From positions 8,432,001 through 8,496,000 of the forward strand of contig NC_088786.1 in the NCBI RefSeq assembly GCF_949628265.1: a stretch of 64,000 nt of DNA. The letters are read 5' to 3'. Shown here piece by piece: positions 49,551 through 63,200 of this stretch (its first letter is position 1; every line of letters starts with the position of its first letter). The translations under genes and the position numbers were made by a program. The notes beneath the pieces were generated by a model, which worked only from the letters and a program-made list of their open reading frames with translations, was not told the DNA's origin and did not search any database. This DNA comes from Cloeon dipterum (Eukaryota; Arthropoda; Insecta; Ephemeroptera; Baetidae).

Positions 49551-51797
49551 CTAAAAGCAATACAAAATTGTGAGAAGCCTCGTGGGAGCGAGTCCATTCG
49601 TTTGTTTCATCCTAGCTCTTTCGAAAAACAGCATAAAATAAAGCAAATTGTGTGTTACTGGCACAGCTCCAACAAACATATCAAGTGGCGGTCGGCGGGG
49701 AGATTCACCTCTTCCGAATCGCATGAAGTTGTTGTTGTCAAGGCCGCCGGAGGGTCTGCCGAGGCGCACCATGGGCCCTGCGTTGGCGGCCACCGCCGGC
49801 CGCTCCTCGCTCTCCTCGCTGTTCATTCTGCCGAAGCGCATGAAATTCGCGTTGCCGTCGCTGCCGGCGCGGCCGAACCTGATGAAGTTGGCCTTGTCGT
49901 TCGGCAGGTCCGCCCGGCCGAACCGCATGAAGCCGTCTGTCGACTTGCCAAACCTGATAACAAAATGCGATAAAGCAATCCTTTTTCACAGGAGTTGGGA
50001 GCGTTAGAATTTAAAAAGCAATAAATGTGCTACTTCTATTGCTGGCCTGACTCTGGCATTTGGATTGAAAGTTTGTCTTTCAAAAATAACTGTCATGGAA
50101 TAGAGAAAATCAAATAGTTCATAGTAAATACATGTACTAGAAATGATTTTTTGATTTTAAATATTTTAAAATTTGCGACTGCTATAATTCCAATTTTTAC
50201 TGTTAGGAATTTTATCGAGCTACTTTGACTGATTGCATTTTTTTTAAATTTTAGATAAAAATTTGAGCAAATTTGCATTTGTATGGTTTTATTTAAAAAA
50301 AGAATAACATTTACTTCCTTGAGAGGTACATGAATGACTTGATCCTCGTTGATTTCATATTGGTTAGTCTCTATCCGTCACTTTATTTTTCTTGGATCAG
50401 ACTTTAAGCGAAAAAATGCTATACGTTAATTGCAAGAAGTGTTTAAAATTTTAACTGAGTCTCTTTGTTCTTGCATCTTTACGAGTTTTTGAAATTTTCT
50501 GCTCTGTCCAATAATACGAGAGTTATTACTTTTCATAATCTTTTGCGAGGGAGTTTATTTGAAAAACCCCTTCTTCGATGCATCTTTTGATTTAAACCAC
50601 TTATTCATCCTCAAATTCCTCAACAGTTAATCAAATTACTAAAATTATTACTGATAGTCTTCAGCCTTCAATAAATATGTAACTTTAAAATAATTATAAT
50701 TACATTAATTGGATCTATATTCTTGTTTATTCTTGCCATGGTCAATACAATACTATAAATACAATGAACAGAAAATTTAAAAGCAAGAAATGGTGAACAG
50801 TACTAGCAAAATAATGCTAAAATGATCCTTTACAATAAAGTAATATCACGCCGCACTGAGCCGCAATTTCAGAATTCAAAATCTTTTATATTTTCATTCA
50901 TTTGTGATAAAATCACCAAGAATATTAAAAAAAAATATATTAACAGAGGTAATAAAAAGAAATACACACACTGGCAATCTTTTGAAATTAAAATTTCTGA
51001 AATTTCGCTCTGCGTAGATTTACTCAAAATTAATATTATGAGGAAAATTATGATAGGCAAATATGATTTCCACGATACAGTTTTTGGCAAAACCAATTAA
51101 TGCTAAAGTGAACTACGTTAAGTGATGGAAAATTTTCAATTTGACGATTTTAACAATTTTTTAGATTTTAAGAAAATTTTCAAAACAAAATTGATTTAAA
51201 AATATAGTTTTTGCTCAATAAAGCTGAAATTTGGCATATAAACACTGCACAGTGAGACAAATCAATCGTTGGAGCGGTCAGTGCTGACGCTCCAAAACAA
51301 TTAACAATTCTTGCGTCATTTTTTTTTATTTCGAGGTTTTTTTTCAAAATGTAAAATAAAAAGCATGTCATTTTTTAAACTTATTTCGTTAAGACAAAAC
51401 TGAAGCTACATGACCTGGAAAGGAAAAATTACCCATCGATCGATTTTCTTGTAATTTCGGCAGAAACTAAACACTGAATAGTTTCCTTGCAAGAGTTGCT
51501 CCAATTCTTATAAATTTAAATAATCAATTCGGTCTTTTCACATTTTAATATTTAGCATAAAATAATTTGATCTATCTCACGTTGATGCTGAAATCTCTGC
51601 ATTTCCATGAATTAATTTTATTTTAATAAACACCTGAGGTAGTTGTCTCCGCTGCGGCCGAAGCGCATAAAGTTCTTGTCGAGGGCGCTGCGGCGTGAGA
51701 GAAGTTCAATGTTGCGCAGCGAGTCGGCCCTTTTCGACGGCTCGAAGACCGCGTCGGCCACAGCCATCGCCAAAAGCAGCACCAGCCAGGCGTGCAT
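49551..51797 (-). CDS. FMRFa: FMRFamide neuropeptide precursor
   Basis: Secreted prepropeptide cut into amidated FMRFamide-like peptides in neurosecretory cells. Two coding exons (51797-51634 and 49953-49551) give 188 residues. The ATG directly follows an acceptor ending TTTTTGCAG. The signal peptide (MHAWLVLLLAMAVADA) is in exon 1. Predicted products, in order, each followed by a Gly donor and Arg or Lys: SALDKNFMRF, SGDNYLRF, STDGFMRF, ADLPNDKANFIRF, AGSDGNANFMRF, a longer peptide ending AGPMVRL, and PSGGLDNNNFMRF. SGDNYLRF is completed only by splicing, because its final Arg codon and the Phe lie across the 1,680-base intron. A non-amidated C-terminal tail follows. The precursor has fewer RF peptides than many insect FMRFamide genes. 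The AGPMVRL-GR product departs from the RFamide rule. Confidence 0.93.
49954..51633 (-). other. FMRFa intron between coding exons
   Basis: A 1,680-base AT-rich intron with donor CTCAG/GTGTTT and acceptor TTGTTATCAG. Reading through it from exon 1 reaches a stop after four codons. No other element is seen. Confidence 0.6.
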
Positions 51798-54312
51798 CTG
51801 CAAAAACACGCATCACCCACGCCATTAGCGCTTGTGTGAGTGTGTCAAAACAAACTGCGCGCCTGCAATAACTTCCGGATTTGCATGCGGTGGCAGCGGC
51901 GGTCTCTGTAAATCATTTTAACGCGCGGCTACTTGCTACTTGCTTTGATTTTCTCCTACAAAGTAAAGAAACGAGCACATCATTCCGCAATGCTGCGCGC
52001 GAGTCAAGATTTCGGATGGAAATCGATTTGGTGCCGAGAGAAAAGGACCAGGTTGTGCAAGATGTTCAGTTTTCAGATGCCATTCAAGTTAACTTTAGCC
52101 CCAGTGTTTTGATTTTCAGTTAATTTTAACTTCAAGCCAGCGCTATTTTTGGATTGCACAAATTTTGTTTTGCAAGACTGGCAAATGTATGGCTAACTCT
52201 CGAGTTTGCTCTATTTGCGAGAGAAATTAAATCTGTATTCAAAACTTTCGGAGAAAATTCCCATATCCAGCCAGAAAAACAAACAAATATATTTTTGGAT
52301 GAAAATGGTACATTAATAATGGTTTAAATTTTAAACTATTAACTAACTAAGATCTAGGGAAAATGCAAACGACTCGTATTTGTTGGCACTCGGGAGTTTA
52401 TCAAAGATACGTCTTGCTCTCTTCACGTCTCGTCTACAATTATTAATCTTTCTTATTCAGTTTCCTGTAAATTAGACTTTAGGATTTACAATTTGCGTAA
52501 ATATCCTAAAGCCTTCCTCCTCACTCTTCAAATGCAGGGAGGGGGCGCATTAAACATATGTCAGGGAAAATGACACAGGTACGCTGCAAGTTTTTTAATT
52601 AAAAAAAAAATAACATTTATATAAGCTATATTTTTCCCAGAAAAATAAGTAGACGTTTATCGTAGCTCGAGATTGTTTTCAGTACATCGCTTATCGCTTT
52701 GATTCACAAGTTTGAAGACTCTGCTTTCAATGAAATTTTCTCTCTTGCAAAGAAAATATCAGAAATGTTTCTTTACGCCATTTTAGTAACATGATCCATT
52801 TCCGAGAAAAATATTTTGAAATTCGAAATAAGCTCCACAGCCACCTTAAAAATATTAATTTAAATTCGAGTTCAAAACTTTCTTAGATTAGTTGTCTTTG
52901 CCGTAGGAGTATCAACACTGTTAGATTGTGTCTTGTATTATTATGATAAAAGGTTTCATTTGCGGTTGTCTTCATTTATGTATAAAAGCAGATATATAGG
53001 CTAAACTGTATAATTGGCAAGCCGCCATCAAATCAACAAGTTAACTGTGTTGATTTTACCTCTTTAAAATCCTGTTTGCATTAGCGGATAAATCGATTGC
53101 AGCACTCGACGCATGAATACTAAATGCGCTCTCATGGTGTGCGTATTTTGCATTTACATCTAAATGGATTTCGCGCCTTTGCGTGCCTGCCGCCCGAGGC
53201 GGAAGCAAGGCAAAAGTTTGCACTCGTTTCAGTAAGTACAAATAAAAGGGTCCAAACTCTTTCCCCGGCGCGGATGAACGCAGCAACAGCGTAAACTTTT
53301 GCGCATCAATCTCTGCGAAACGGCGGTGACGAGCTGACGTCAAAGTGGCAAATTACGCGAAACAATAAAGCCGGCGAGCTTTATAAATTTTGCTGCACGC
53401 CCAACTCGAGGTGTGCGACCCAGAAAACTTTTGCTCAAAAGCTCCTTTCTCACTCACTGGGTCGCCTGATTTTGTCTGAAAGGAATTAGTTCAAAATTAA
53501 TTAGGAAACCCCAAATTGAAAGATTTTTTCTGCATCAGACATTAGGACTCTCATGAAATTATAAGAAAATGATTAATTAAAAAGTTTCTATCTATGGAGG
53601 CAAACCCTATTTTTGGGTTATATTGGGATTTCCATGCTATTTTTTGTTTTTAAACTGTCAATTTTTGTCCTATCATTGTGAAATTTATTCCTTGACGAGA
53701 CAAATCGATCGCTATGTAATGTTTACTTTTTCTCGATTTTTAATTAATTTTTACGATATTATTAATAATTTTAATTTAATTAATAGTTTATTTCTCTGCT
53801 ATGTCATTTACATATATACAAAAAGAGTAAAAAGGCACATGTACAAAGTGATCAGGTCACTGAAACGTCGGCAACCAAAGCTCTTAGTAAAAAGCTGGGT
53901 ATTATGCCAACGGATTCAAATATTTGAAAAAAAAAATACTGATTTTATGGAACCACGTGACAATAATTTAAAAATTTAATTTTCGTTTTATTCCAATAAT
54001 AATTTTGTTTATCATTTTGCTCTGGTAGTGCCTTTTCCCAGTAGCTTCTCACAATGAAACACAAATAAAAGTGTTGCAAAAATAACTTAAAATTTGATTT
54101 TTATTGCAATATGTGAAAATCATAAAGCAAATTTTATCCCCTCTAAGAATATAATATGTTTTTAGTGTAATTATTAGTTTTCATAACGTTCCATTGGCCA
54201 AAGTGACCTCTGTCTGTTTAATTTTCAATAAGAAATCTCTAAAATACATAATTTGGAATTATTTTAGTACTTTTCTTACTGCCTTGCCAATGGCGTTCAT
54301 CCATTAACAGTG

Positions 54313-54593
54313 CTTGACCACATTTTCTTGGCAGATTTCGATTCCTCTCGTCGAGATCTGTCCAACAGTGCGTTAAAACTTTTAGGGAAACTCTTAGTTG
54401 TGAAATGAAATAAGAAGACAGTCGTCACCATTTGAAAGCATGTTAACTTTGCATCTAAAAAATGTACACTGATACTCAGGTCGAATTTAGCTTCAACTGA
54501 ATCCCAAGGGATGATTTCATGTACTGGCATCAAGCATTTTCCAGACTTTAGCAGTATCAATCCTATTAAAGTTGAGACTTTACAAAGTATAGC
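54313..54593 (+). repeat. Dispersed diverged repeat, copy 2
   Basis: Counterpart of 14115-14428, same orientation, with the same ordered blocks (TTTTCTTGGCAGA, TTTTAGGGAAACT, CTTCAACTGAAT, GGGATGA, GCAGTATCA, AAAGTATA). It is slightly shorter through internal gaps. It lies between AT-rich DNA and a GC-richer patch in the gene-free region. Confidence 0.65.
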
Positions 54594-57500
54594 TTATCTG
54601 CGTTTTTGTCTTTTCAAACAAATTCCATTTGGACAAACTATACGCATCCCCAAACTTAGTTGTTTACCCCGATTTCTTCTCGTTGGCTCCACCGGGCGGG
54701 GGCCAAACTTTGTTTTTGTACTGTCATTTGACCATTCAATTACCACGGCGGGTGTAATTCCTGCTCTTTTGGTCGGCGCTCGGCTTACAAATAATTTGCT
54801 CTCCCGTGATAATGGGCTCCCACGGGAGACTATTGTCGACGAGTTCATTATCTGGTCCAATTAGCAGCGGGCGTCGCGTTTCACGCACTTGCCGCGCGCC
54901 AAACGTGCTCTATCGCTCAGCAACGAGTGCCGAAACGATGATATTATCCTCCTGCCTTTTTTCCCGACCGCAAACAACAATTTTATAGCCGTATAGCAAT
55001 CATAATCAGCATTGACTGCCGAACCAACGCACACGCGTGACAGTGATGAATTAAACCTTATAATGCACAATTTGAGATGACGCCGCCGATAGGCTCCATT
55101 TACTCCGTCCACCGCAGGCAAGCCAATTATTGCGACATTTCACCTTTTCTCTCTCGGCTCAAACGATTAATCGATCCATTTTTCGGCCGCCGTATATGAT
55201 AATTTTGCAAATTGCGCCGTATTGCCCACCGCAGGCACAAAGCCTTTGTTGGAGCTACTCTTTTTAGTTGTTTGCGCTTTGAGTGCACATTTCCCCCAGG
55301 CGGAAGGTGAACTTTTTGAATGGAACTGAAGATAAAGCTTTACTACATACTCCGCATGGCAATTTGCATTCATTGTACTAACAATGAAGGCCTGATTAGA
55401 AACTGTTTAACTTTTGTTGCGAACTTATTATTCAAATATGCCGGTATGGTAATGAAAATATCGAATTTTTGCGTTGGGAGGGGATTCAAAGGAGCCGGAG
55501 TTAGTGCGTCATCAGTGCCACAATAATTGTTGATTTTTACGATTTTTATAAACGCAAACAGTGTCAGGGTGAAAACAAAATTATTGCTGCTTTCTTTTGG
55601 TTATAATTGTTGGGGGAAAAATCCGAAAATCAATCATATCTGATTGTGACGTTTGTGTAGTGCCTGTCATTTTTGACGAAAAATAAACAAAATCCAGCCA
55701 GTAAGCTTGGTTATGTTCGACCAAATGTAAATGTTATATGAAAATAAATCACTCGATTTTATTTGAAAAAAAAGGAAACCCCCGTGGGTTGATTCAACTT
55801 TAAAATAATTGTACAATGGCTTCTCCCAAAAGAAAAAACAATATCACGCATGGAAGGCCAACAAATCAAAATAACTACTTTCAGGAGAAAATTCCTCAAA
55901 ATTTTAAAATAAGCATCAAATTGACTAAAACAAAATTACTCTCCCATTAGAAACCGTCAAAGTATCCGCGGATTATTTTGCAAGTCAATAAAACTGACCA
56001 CATGCGAGTGGCGGTATTAATTCATTGCATAAAAGAGAGTTGCAAACGGATGGAAATCGCAAATTTCAACCTGAGTCTACAAGACTGCATAATTTGCAAA
56101 TTTACATGATTTTCTGGCTTGATTTCATGGAGTGCTGTAAATTCGTGACACCCACACACTCTTTCACCAAAGATAATTCTCAACCAAGTTGTACTATAAC
56201 GCTATATATACTGCACAAGTGTCCGCAGCAGCTTCTCAAAAGCCCAAAGTGCTAAATTTGAATACTGAAATAATTCTGCCTCAAATCGAAATGTGGAGTA
56301 GAGTGGGAGGAGTTTAAAAGGAAGCTCAAATTGTTGCGTATATAAACCAAAATTAAATTTAATATACACGCAGGAACTTCTCAAATGAAAATTTATAGAA
56401 AATGAATGCCCGTAAAGCCCTCAGAAATTTAAATCAATGTTTTGAATAGCCGATTTGACTTATTTTTGGCGTGTTTGCAAATGTTCATATGACGCGCAAG
56501 AGATCACAAAATTTGTTCCGCAAAAAAATAATCTTATGAAACCTCTTTATAATATTAAGATTAACTTTTAAATTTTCTCTTTTAACTCCGTCAATTCTGA
56601 TCTGACAACAAATCTTTATAAAAAAGAAAAAAATGTCCGACCCGTTTTGGTATGTGTGGTATGTGCAAATGAAGGTTGATGCGCATATGTTTCTCAACGT
56701 TTCTGGTTAAAATGAAATGCTTCATCCCCTCGGTTTATTACAAACTGTTTGTTTTCCTGTTGCAATGTAAATATTTTTCTGCTTTATTTGAACAACTGCA
56801 GAAAAATAAACAGTCTGCTTCGTACACTGGGGTGTTGCTGAATTCGATTCAAATTAAAAAGTTTATATCAATAAATACTTCGTGACGTGGATACAAGATC
56901 ACAGAATAATCATTGTTAAATTTGATGGAAAAAAATCAGTTTAAATAAAAAATTGAATGTTTGTAATAAATATCAAGATAAAAATAGTTCAAGGGTATTA
57001 AAAGACTGAAATTCAAATTATGTAAGTCAATATACACTCATTTCTAAAATTTGCAACAGTCGGATCCGAACTGAGTTACAGTTAAATTTCAGTTTTTGTC
57101 TAATTTCTATAAAGATTAAACGGTTTAATTTTATCAGTAATTTTTCGCTTGATTTCGATCTATCCAACGGTGTGCGAATTATGGGAAAAATTTCCCCTCG
57201 TGCCGAATAAAAATTTTTTTTTCCACAATTTTATTCGTATGCAAACTTTGGAGTCGATAATTTCGTAAATTCAAACGACAACCTGGGCAAATTCGAGCTC
57301 GTTCCGGATTTTTAATGAATATTGATAGGAATAGTTTTTCACATTATTTCTGTTCAAATCACTTAAAAATTATCAACAGTTACAATTTAAGAATTCCAAA
57401 AGTGCAATATAAATTTTTGATTATGTTTCTTTACATATCTTTTTAAGGTCTCGACGAAATTGCTTTCGCTCCAAATAAGCTTTTGAGAGCATTTTATAAA

Positions 57501-60176
57501 CACACAGCTGGAAGCGTTGTTGAGAGCACAACCGCGTTTGAACTCGGAAGCACACACACAATAATTATCCCGCTTCATCTTCATAAAAAATAGATGCAGA
57601 AGCCGTTTTTGCGTCGCACACTGCACGTTTAAATCGCGAATGCGGGGTTAGTCGCGCAGTTAATAATTACCATGACGCGCGCGCAGGTACGTATGTGTGT
57701 GTTATTATGGTTATTATGTTTTGCCGTGTGTGTTAAAGCTTTCACCGGGGATGAACCTTGTGTCAGTGTGGCGCATTCAAATTTCAAAAGCCGCCGGCAG
57801 TGGATTATGGATTGGGTGCGCCGACTCGGCGCGTTTTTCAACTGCCGCAGTAATGGAAATCTAACCCCAATTTTACGAGGGGCGAATTGCCTTTTAGCAC
57901 ATAGTAATTATTTAAGTTGCTTCTTTGTGCGGTCATTCCCGTGTGTAAACACGTAATTGAAAACAAGGTTTTCTCGTCATCGGTCGTCGGTTGCGAAACA
58001 AATTCATAACTCCGTTATGCTGTAACGCAGAGATCAAATGACAAATTTAATTAGAATATAATGCATACAGCATTAATAATATAATTTCAAATTGCGGTTG
58101 CTGCTCAATGTCATGTCTAACTTTGTACTTGAAAACTTAGATATACCTTTAAAAATTGTGTATGTACCTTTTTTACCCTTCGTCAAAAAGACCTTGGGGT
58201 CGTCGAGGAAACCCAAATCTGCTTTTACAGCTTTAAATTTTTAAAAATGAACGCGAAAAATCTGATATAAATTATATTTGCCCTTTTTAAGTCCTTCTAG
58301 CTTATTCTGAAACCCAACGTTCTTCTGTATTTTTTTTTTTTAATTCAGAAGACCCCACACATCATTTTGTTCCCTAGGTCACAATTGTTGACATATTATA
58401 TCAGGATGATATTTTCAGGATAGCACCTTTACAGTGTTAGCTAAATAGTGGACAGTAAACCCTCCTTGATTTTTAACCCTTTTCCATTCCATCAAAATGA
58501 TAACACGTTTTTGCCTGATTTCTACTCTCCTGAGACCATACTGTCATGGAATTCATCGGGTTCGTTCAAATTCTCAGGGTGATACATGAAATTACCACTC
58601 CCCAGACCCCTGGCCAACCCGTCTATCATTAGGAATGCCATTATTTTGAGGTTTTTGCACATTGAATCATACGTTATCATCATCTCCTTTTTGTACATTT
58701 TACTATTTATATAACTGCATCGAAATTCGATTTCGGAGATGAAAATATAGGTTTAATTGAAATATTTTAACACGGCATTTAGATTTAATAATAATTTAGT
58801 AATATAGATTTAATAATCTCAGTATTATATAGCTTTAAAAAACGGCAATGGGTGACTGCATACTTGCGAGGCTATTAATATCTGATCGAAAAACGGTTTT
58901 TACTCCCAATTTCCTCAATGCCAACTGTGATAAGAAAAACAAACTCTATATCAAGCAGCGTAAACACGAGAGTTGAACGTTGTTGATTTTATCATGTCCG
59001 TTCGTGCAATTTCCGTATATTTAACAAAATATTCATTCAATTCATTTGTTTACCAAACTCAATTGAACTTTTCAATTTAAAAACTGATTGAATCGAAAAA
59101 CGCGACAAAAAGTTAACCATAATTCTATCTTAATTGGTGCTCTTTTCATTCAAAACCATCAGGTTAAAAAGACTGCTGGCTTAATAAATGATAAACAATT
59201 TCGCAGAACAGAAGTGTACCATTTTAATAGCAATCGAGTCAATTTTGCTACAAAAACAGTGTGTGCTAGTTTCCCGCAATACTGCGCACTTCCCTAACAC
59301 AAATTCATGCAATTTACGAATATTGTACGTCAGAGGAAAATGATCAATTTTAGTGGCACCCTGATTGGAAATTTTTTTAAATGAATGAAATATTCAGACC
59401 TTTTAAGAGCATAAAAACCGTCGTGTTTTCAGTCAAATAGTAAAAATATGGAAACCCCCGTAATAGAGGGGATATTTTCTGGATGGAGTTATGCGCATTA
59501 AAAATTTGCTTAGCCCGGTTTCTGAGACTTAAATGGTGATTTTCACGTTTTGAGACCAATTTCTTTTTAGGTTTCGGGTGATTTAAACGGTCTCAAGATT
59601 GTTTTTTTTTTCTAAAGCCAAGCTATGGAGACATACGAAACAGTTGTTAACTGTCTAAGATACCCCAGCCAAAACATGAATTGTAAAAGTGTTAAAAAAT
59701 TGCTGGCCTTGGATTTTTTTACCACGAAATATTTTGCCCACCAAAAAATTTAGATTTCGATCTAGGAAAAATATGAACACACTCTTTTTGTTTCAAATAA
59801 CTCTCAATCCTTTCCTCTTTTCAAATTTAATAATTTCACGGAATTTTTTTTAAGGGTTCCTCCTTTTCTAATTCGAATTTTCTGATTCTTTCTTGCGTTA
59901 AAATTCAGTCTTGCAGTTCCTTAGAATTTAATAAATTACTATTTACTTACAAAAAAAGAGGAAAATTTATTTCCAATTTAGAATTTAATTGTCTCTTTAG
60001 AAGATCTAGAGAAATTTAGAACGCAATATTTTAATCCAATTTTGTTCACTTATTTAAGAAATGGAAACAAAGCGCAACAGTGCATTCGGATTGAGTGCTA
60101 TAAAGTGTGATATACAGAGAGATTGAAAGAGAGAAGTATAGCGAGGCAACAGGTGCGAACAAGGAAGCTAGCTCAC

Positions 60177-60240
60177 CGTGATGTTCAGTGGGTCGCGAGG
60201 CGCGTGTGGATGCTGAGCGTGGCGGGTTGCAGCCTTTATA
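60177..60240 (-). promoter_or_regulatory. Candidate TATA promoter and non-coding first exon for FMRFa
   Basis: On the minus strand TATAAAGG (60233-60240) is followed, at promoter-like distance, by a possible start near 60,208-60,214 (CTCAGCATCC). A splice donor ATCACG/GTGAGC comes next, with the exon ending at 60177. The next minus-strand coding exon is that of FMRFa, whose ATG sits right on a splice acceptor at 51797 and therefore needs an upstream non-coding exon. This pair would fit with an intron of about 8.4 kb. The link is inferred from orientation and splice signals only. Confidence 0.4.
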
Positions 60241-63200
60241 GGCGCATCACCGGATCCACCCTCGCCTCGCCTGCTGCGTCCTCCTCACTCGCCACCTCAT
60301 TGTGCCTCCGTGGAGATAGGTGGGAAGAAAATTCGCCCCTCGGCGAATTAATTATTTTCTGCACACACGCACTTGCCCCCTGATAATTAATGGCGTCTCG
60401 CGCTGCTTGCAATTTATAATTTTGATATGCGCGCCTTGTACACCAGAGAATACAGAGAGTAGCCGCTCCTCTCCTCGCTCATGACGTACACATAATTAAA
60501 TTAATTAAGTGAGGCAAAATTAACGCTTTTTATCAGAGTATTACGCCTTAATTTGAACTATTTTTAAAATCTGCTTGACATAAAATTTATAAACCGATGT
60601 TATCCGCATCAACTAAATGAAAAAACTTTGTCTCTCAGTCAATTTAATTTAACTTTAATGCCATTTCATTTACTCCGTAGTGATTGCAGCGGTTGACTTT
60701 CCGTTGTTTCATAGTTTGCTGTTCATTTAATCATCAGCAGAAGCAATTAAAACGAGTGCTTCGCTCTGTTATTGTGCCGAGTTAGAGTTGGCTAAACACT
60801 AGTTCACGCCACAATTATAATCATTGCTGCTATTTTAAAAGATTAGAAAACCAATCCAGAAAGCGGGAAGGTTGGAACGTATAGAAGTAAAATAAAGTCG
60901 TAAAAATCAGCAGACTATCAAATTGACTTACATCTTAATCAAGTGATATAGTTTGCACACAGTAAATTTAATGCTTAAATTAATAGTTTATTTTTCTAAG
61001 CGTCCATCAGTCACTTTAACTATCTAATACCTGCAAAATAGTCACAATCCGACCTAAAACACTATAAAAAGAACACCTAACTCCATCTCTCGTTTTGGAA
61101 AGAAACGTGCGTAAATTTAAATTAAGTTGTACGTTTTTTTAAAGACGTTTCTTGTGCGGGAAATTTTTTGTACAAGAAACCGAGAGCCAACTTATAGGCC
61201 TCTATTTCGGACTGCAAATGTTGGTATAAACGACGAATTGGAGCAAGATATGTGATTAAATTAAGCCCAGAATCGAGTTTCTTTGAAAACGACACCAAGA
61301 ACGCTTTTAGTTCTGACTTAAGTTACCTCTTACTCGAAAATCCCGCCCCATCCGCAGAAAGTCATATTTAATAATTTTGATCCAATTTCGGTCGAAATTT
61401 GATCAAAAATCTCCCTATACCCAAACACGCCGATTTTTAGGGTTAAAAATACGTTTATCCTACTTCGATTTTCTAAAAAAAGAGAAAACGATATCAACAA
61501 TTTTTCATGTTATAATTATGCAGTTGCCACATTTGAAATATTTTATTGGATTTCAAATTACTTCATTAATAGGGAATGCCTAAAATTTGGGAAAATATTC
61601 GACCTGATTTTTGTGACCTAAATATTTTTTACCATTTTACCTTTTATTTATTTTTTTATATATTTTTTAGTCACCATAAACAAGTTGTTAAGCATCAAAG
61701 AACATTTTAGATACAAAATTTTTTGTTCTTCCTCAATCTGAACAATAGTTATCAATATCCAAAAAATTTTTTTGTTGCAAACTTTAAACTCACATAAAAA
61801 CTTGCAAATTTGGAATTTTGGCCTGCTGAGGTGTTGACAATATTTATTTCAAACCAACAACATTTTAAGCTTATTTAGCCAGAATTTGTCGATAGCTCTA
61901 TATCGACACGTAATAATGCAGAATTGGTGAGCCTGTACAAAGATTAATAGACACGTTTGAAGCGCTTTTGAAATTAATGGAGTTGTTGTCGGCTTTTGCG
62001 TTGTTTTGAGCTGGATGCGGTTTTGACGCCGATGCTGCTCGTCGCACGCGCATTTCACCCGGCCGAGATTAAGATTTGGGATATAAGCGCATGATTAATG
62101 TTCGCGAAGGTTGGATTAGTGGCTTGACAATGGAAGCCCATTGTTGGTCTTGCAGCTTTCAGCTCTGATTCTGTGAAATATGAAGTATATGGAGCTCTGC
62201 CTGCATCTCCCGCCAAACAAACAAAAATAAAAGTAGTACGGCTGCGGGGGCAAAGAGCACGAATAGAGATTATTCCAGCCGTAATCATCAGACGTGAACT
62301 TTTCGCTAATTGCAAAAGTTGCGTTGGCGTTATATATTTTTTAAGATGGAAAAAATTTCACACATTTGGCATGTCAGTCTTTTTGCAACTGGAGATTAGG
62401 TATTGCAATGAAAAATTCCTTTCCATAGGATGCGCAGTAAACATTTTGCGTGTTTAAAATAATTCAAACCGACAGTTATTTCACAGAGGAGGAATAAAAC
62501 ACACGACCCGCACCTCTAACTCACTCAACCCGCCGCTGCCGCGAGGATTTGTTCAATATTTCCAGAGAATCTGAGGGTGAAACAGCAGCTGCGCTCTTGT
62601 TCTTTCCCTCTTAGTTAGTTTTGTCACTGCGACGACGAGAGGAAAAGGCTGCTGGGTTTCAATGTACGAGAATAAAACGAGGCAGGAGAGCACTTCAGGC
62701 AAAATACCATTGTTTTTACATAGAGACAGCGTCATTTTGAGGGTTTGTGCGTCGTTATAAATTAAAATTTTTTAAAAAATCTGCAACCCCAAATCCAGAA
62801 CACTCCAAAATTCTGAATTTATGGTTTAAATTGTGGCTGACGATAAAAAGTTCAAGTTTTAAACAAAAGGCTCTGCCCAGGATATTTTGAAACAAATTTT
62901 TAAATCAATAGAACCATTATTATCATCTAAAAATACATGGCGTAGAAGCATAGCACAACAAGCAAACTCAAAGTGTCCTTATGTTGCAAGAAAATGGCAT
63001 CAATCAATTTGTCATTGATAATTAGGATGCTTGTTGAGGTGCGCGATTTCTACACTGCCAAGACGAAAACATTATTCGTCAAAATTGTCATATTTGCAAG
63101 TTATAAATTTTGAGTAAAACGCAATATTTTATCTACTCGTGTCGTGGTCCAATTTATAAAATAAGGGGATTAAAATTTGATACCATGTTGATACCGAATT

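Noticed and set aside
53056-53343. A 95-codon minus-strand frame in a GC-richer patch
   Set aside because: No domain, signal or splice site supports it. The patch looks like regulatory DNA.
60123-60383. An 86-codon plus-strand frame over the candidate FMRFa promoter
   Set aside because: It is explained by the GC-rich promoter-like sequence. The minus-strand TATA box and donor are the more meaningful signals.
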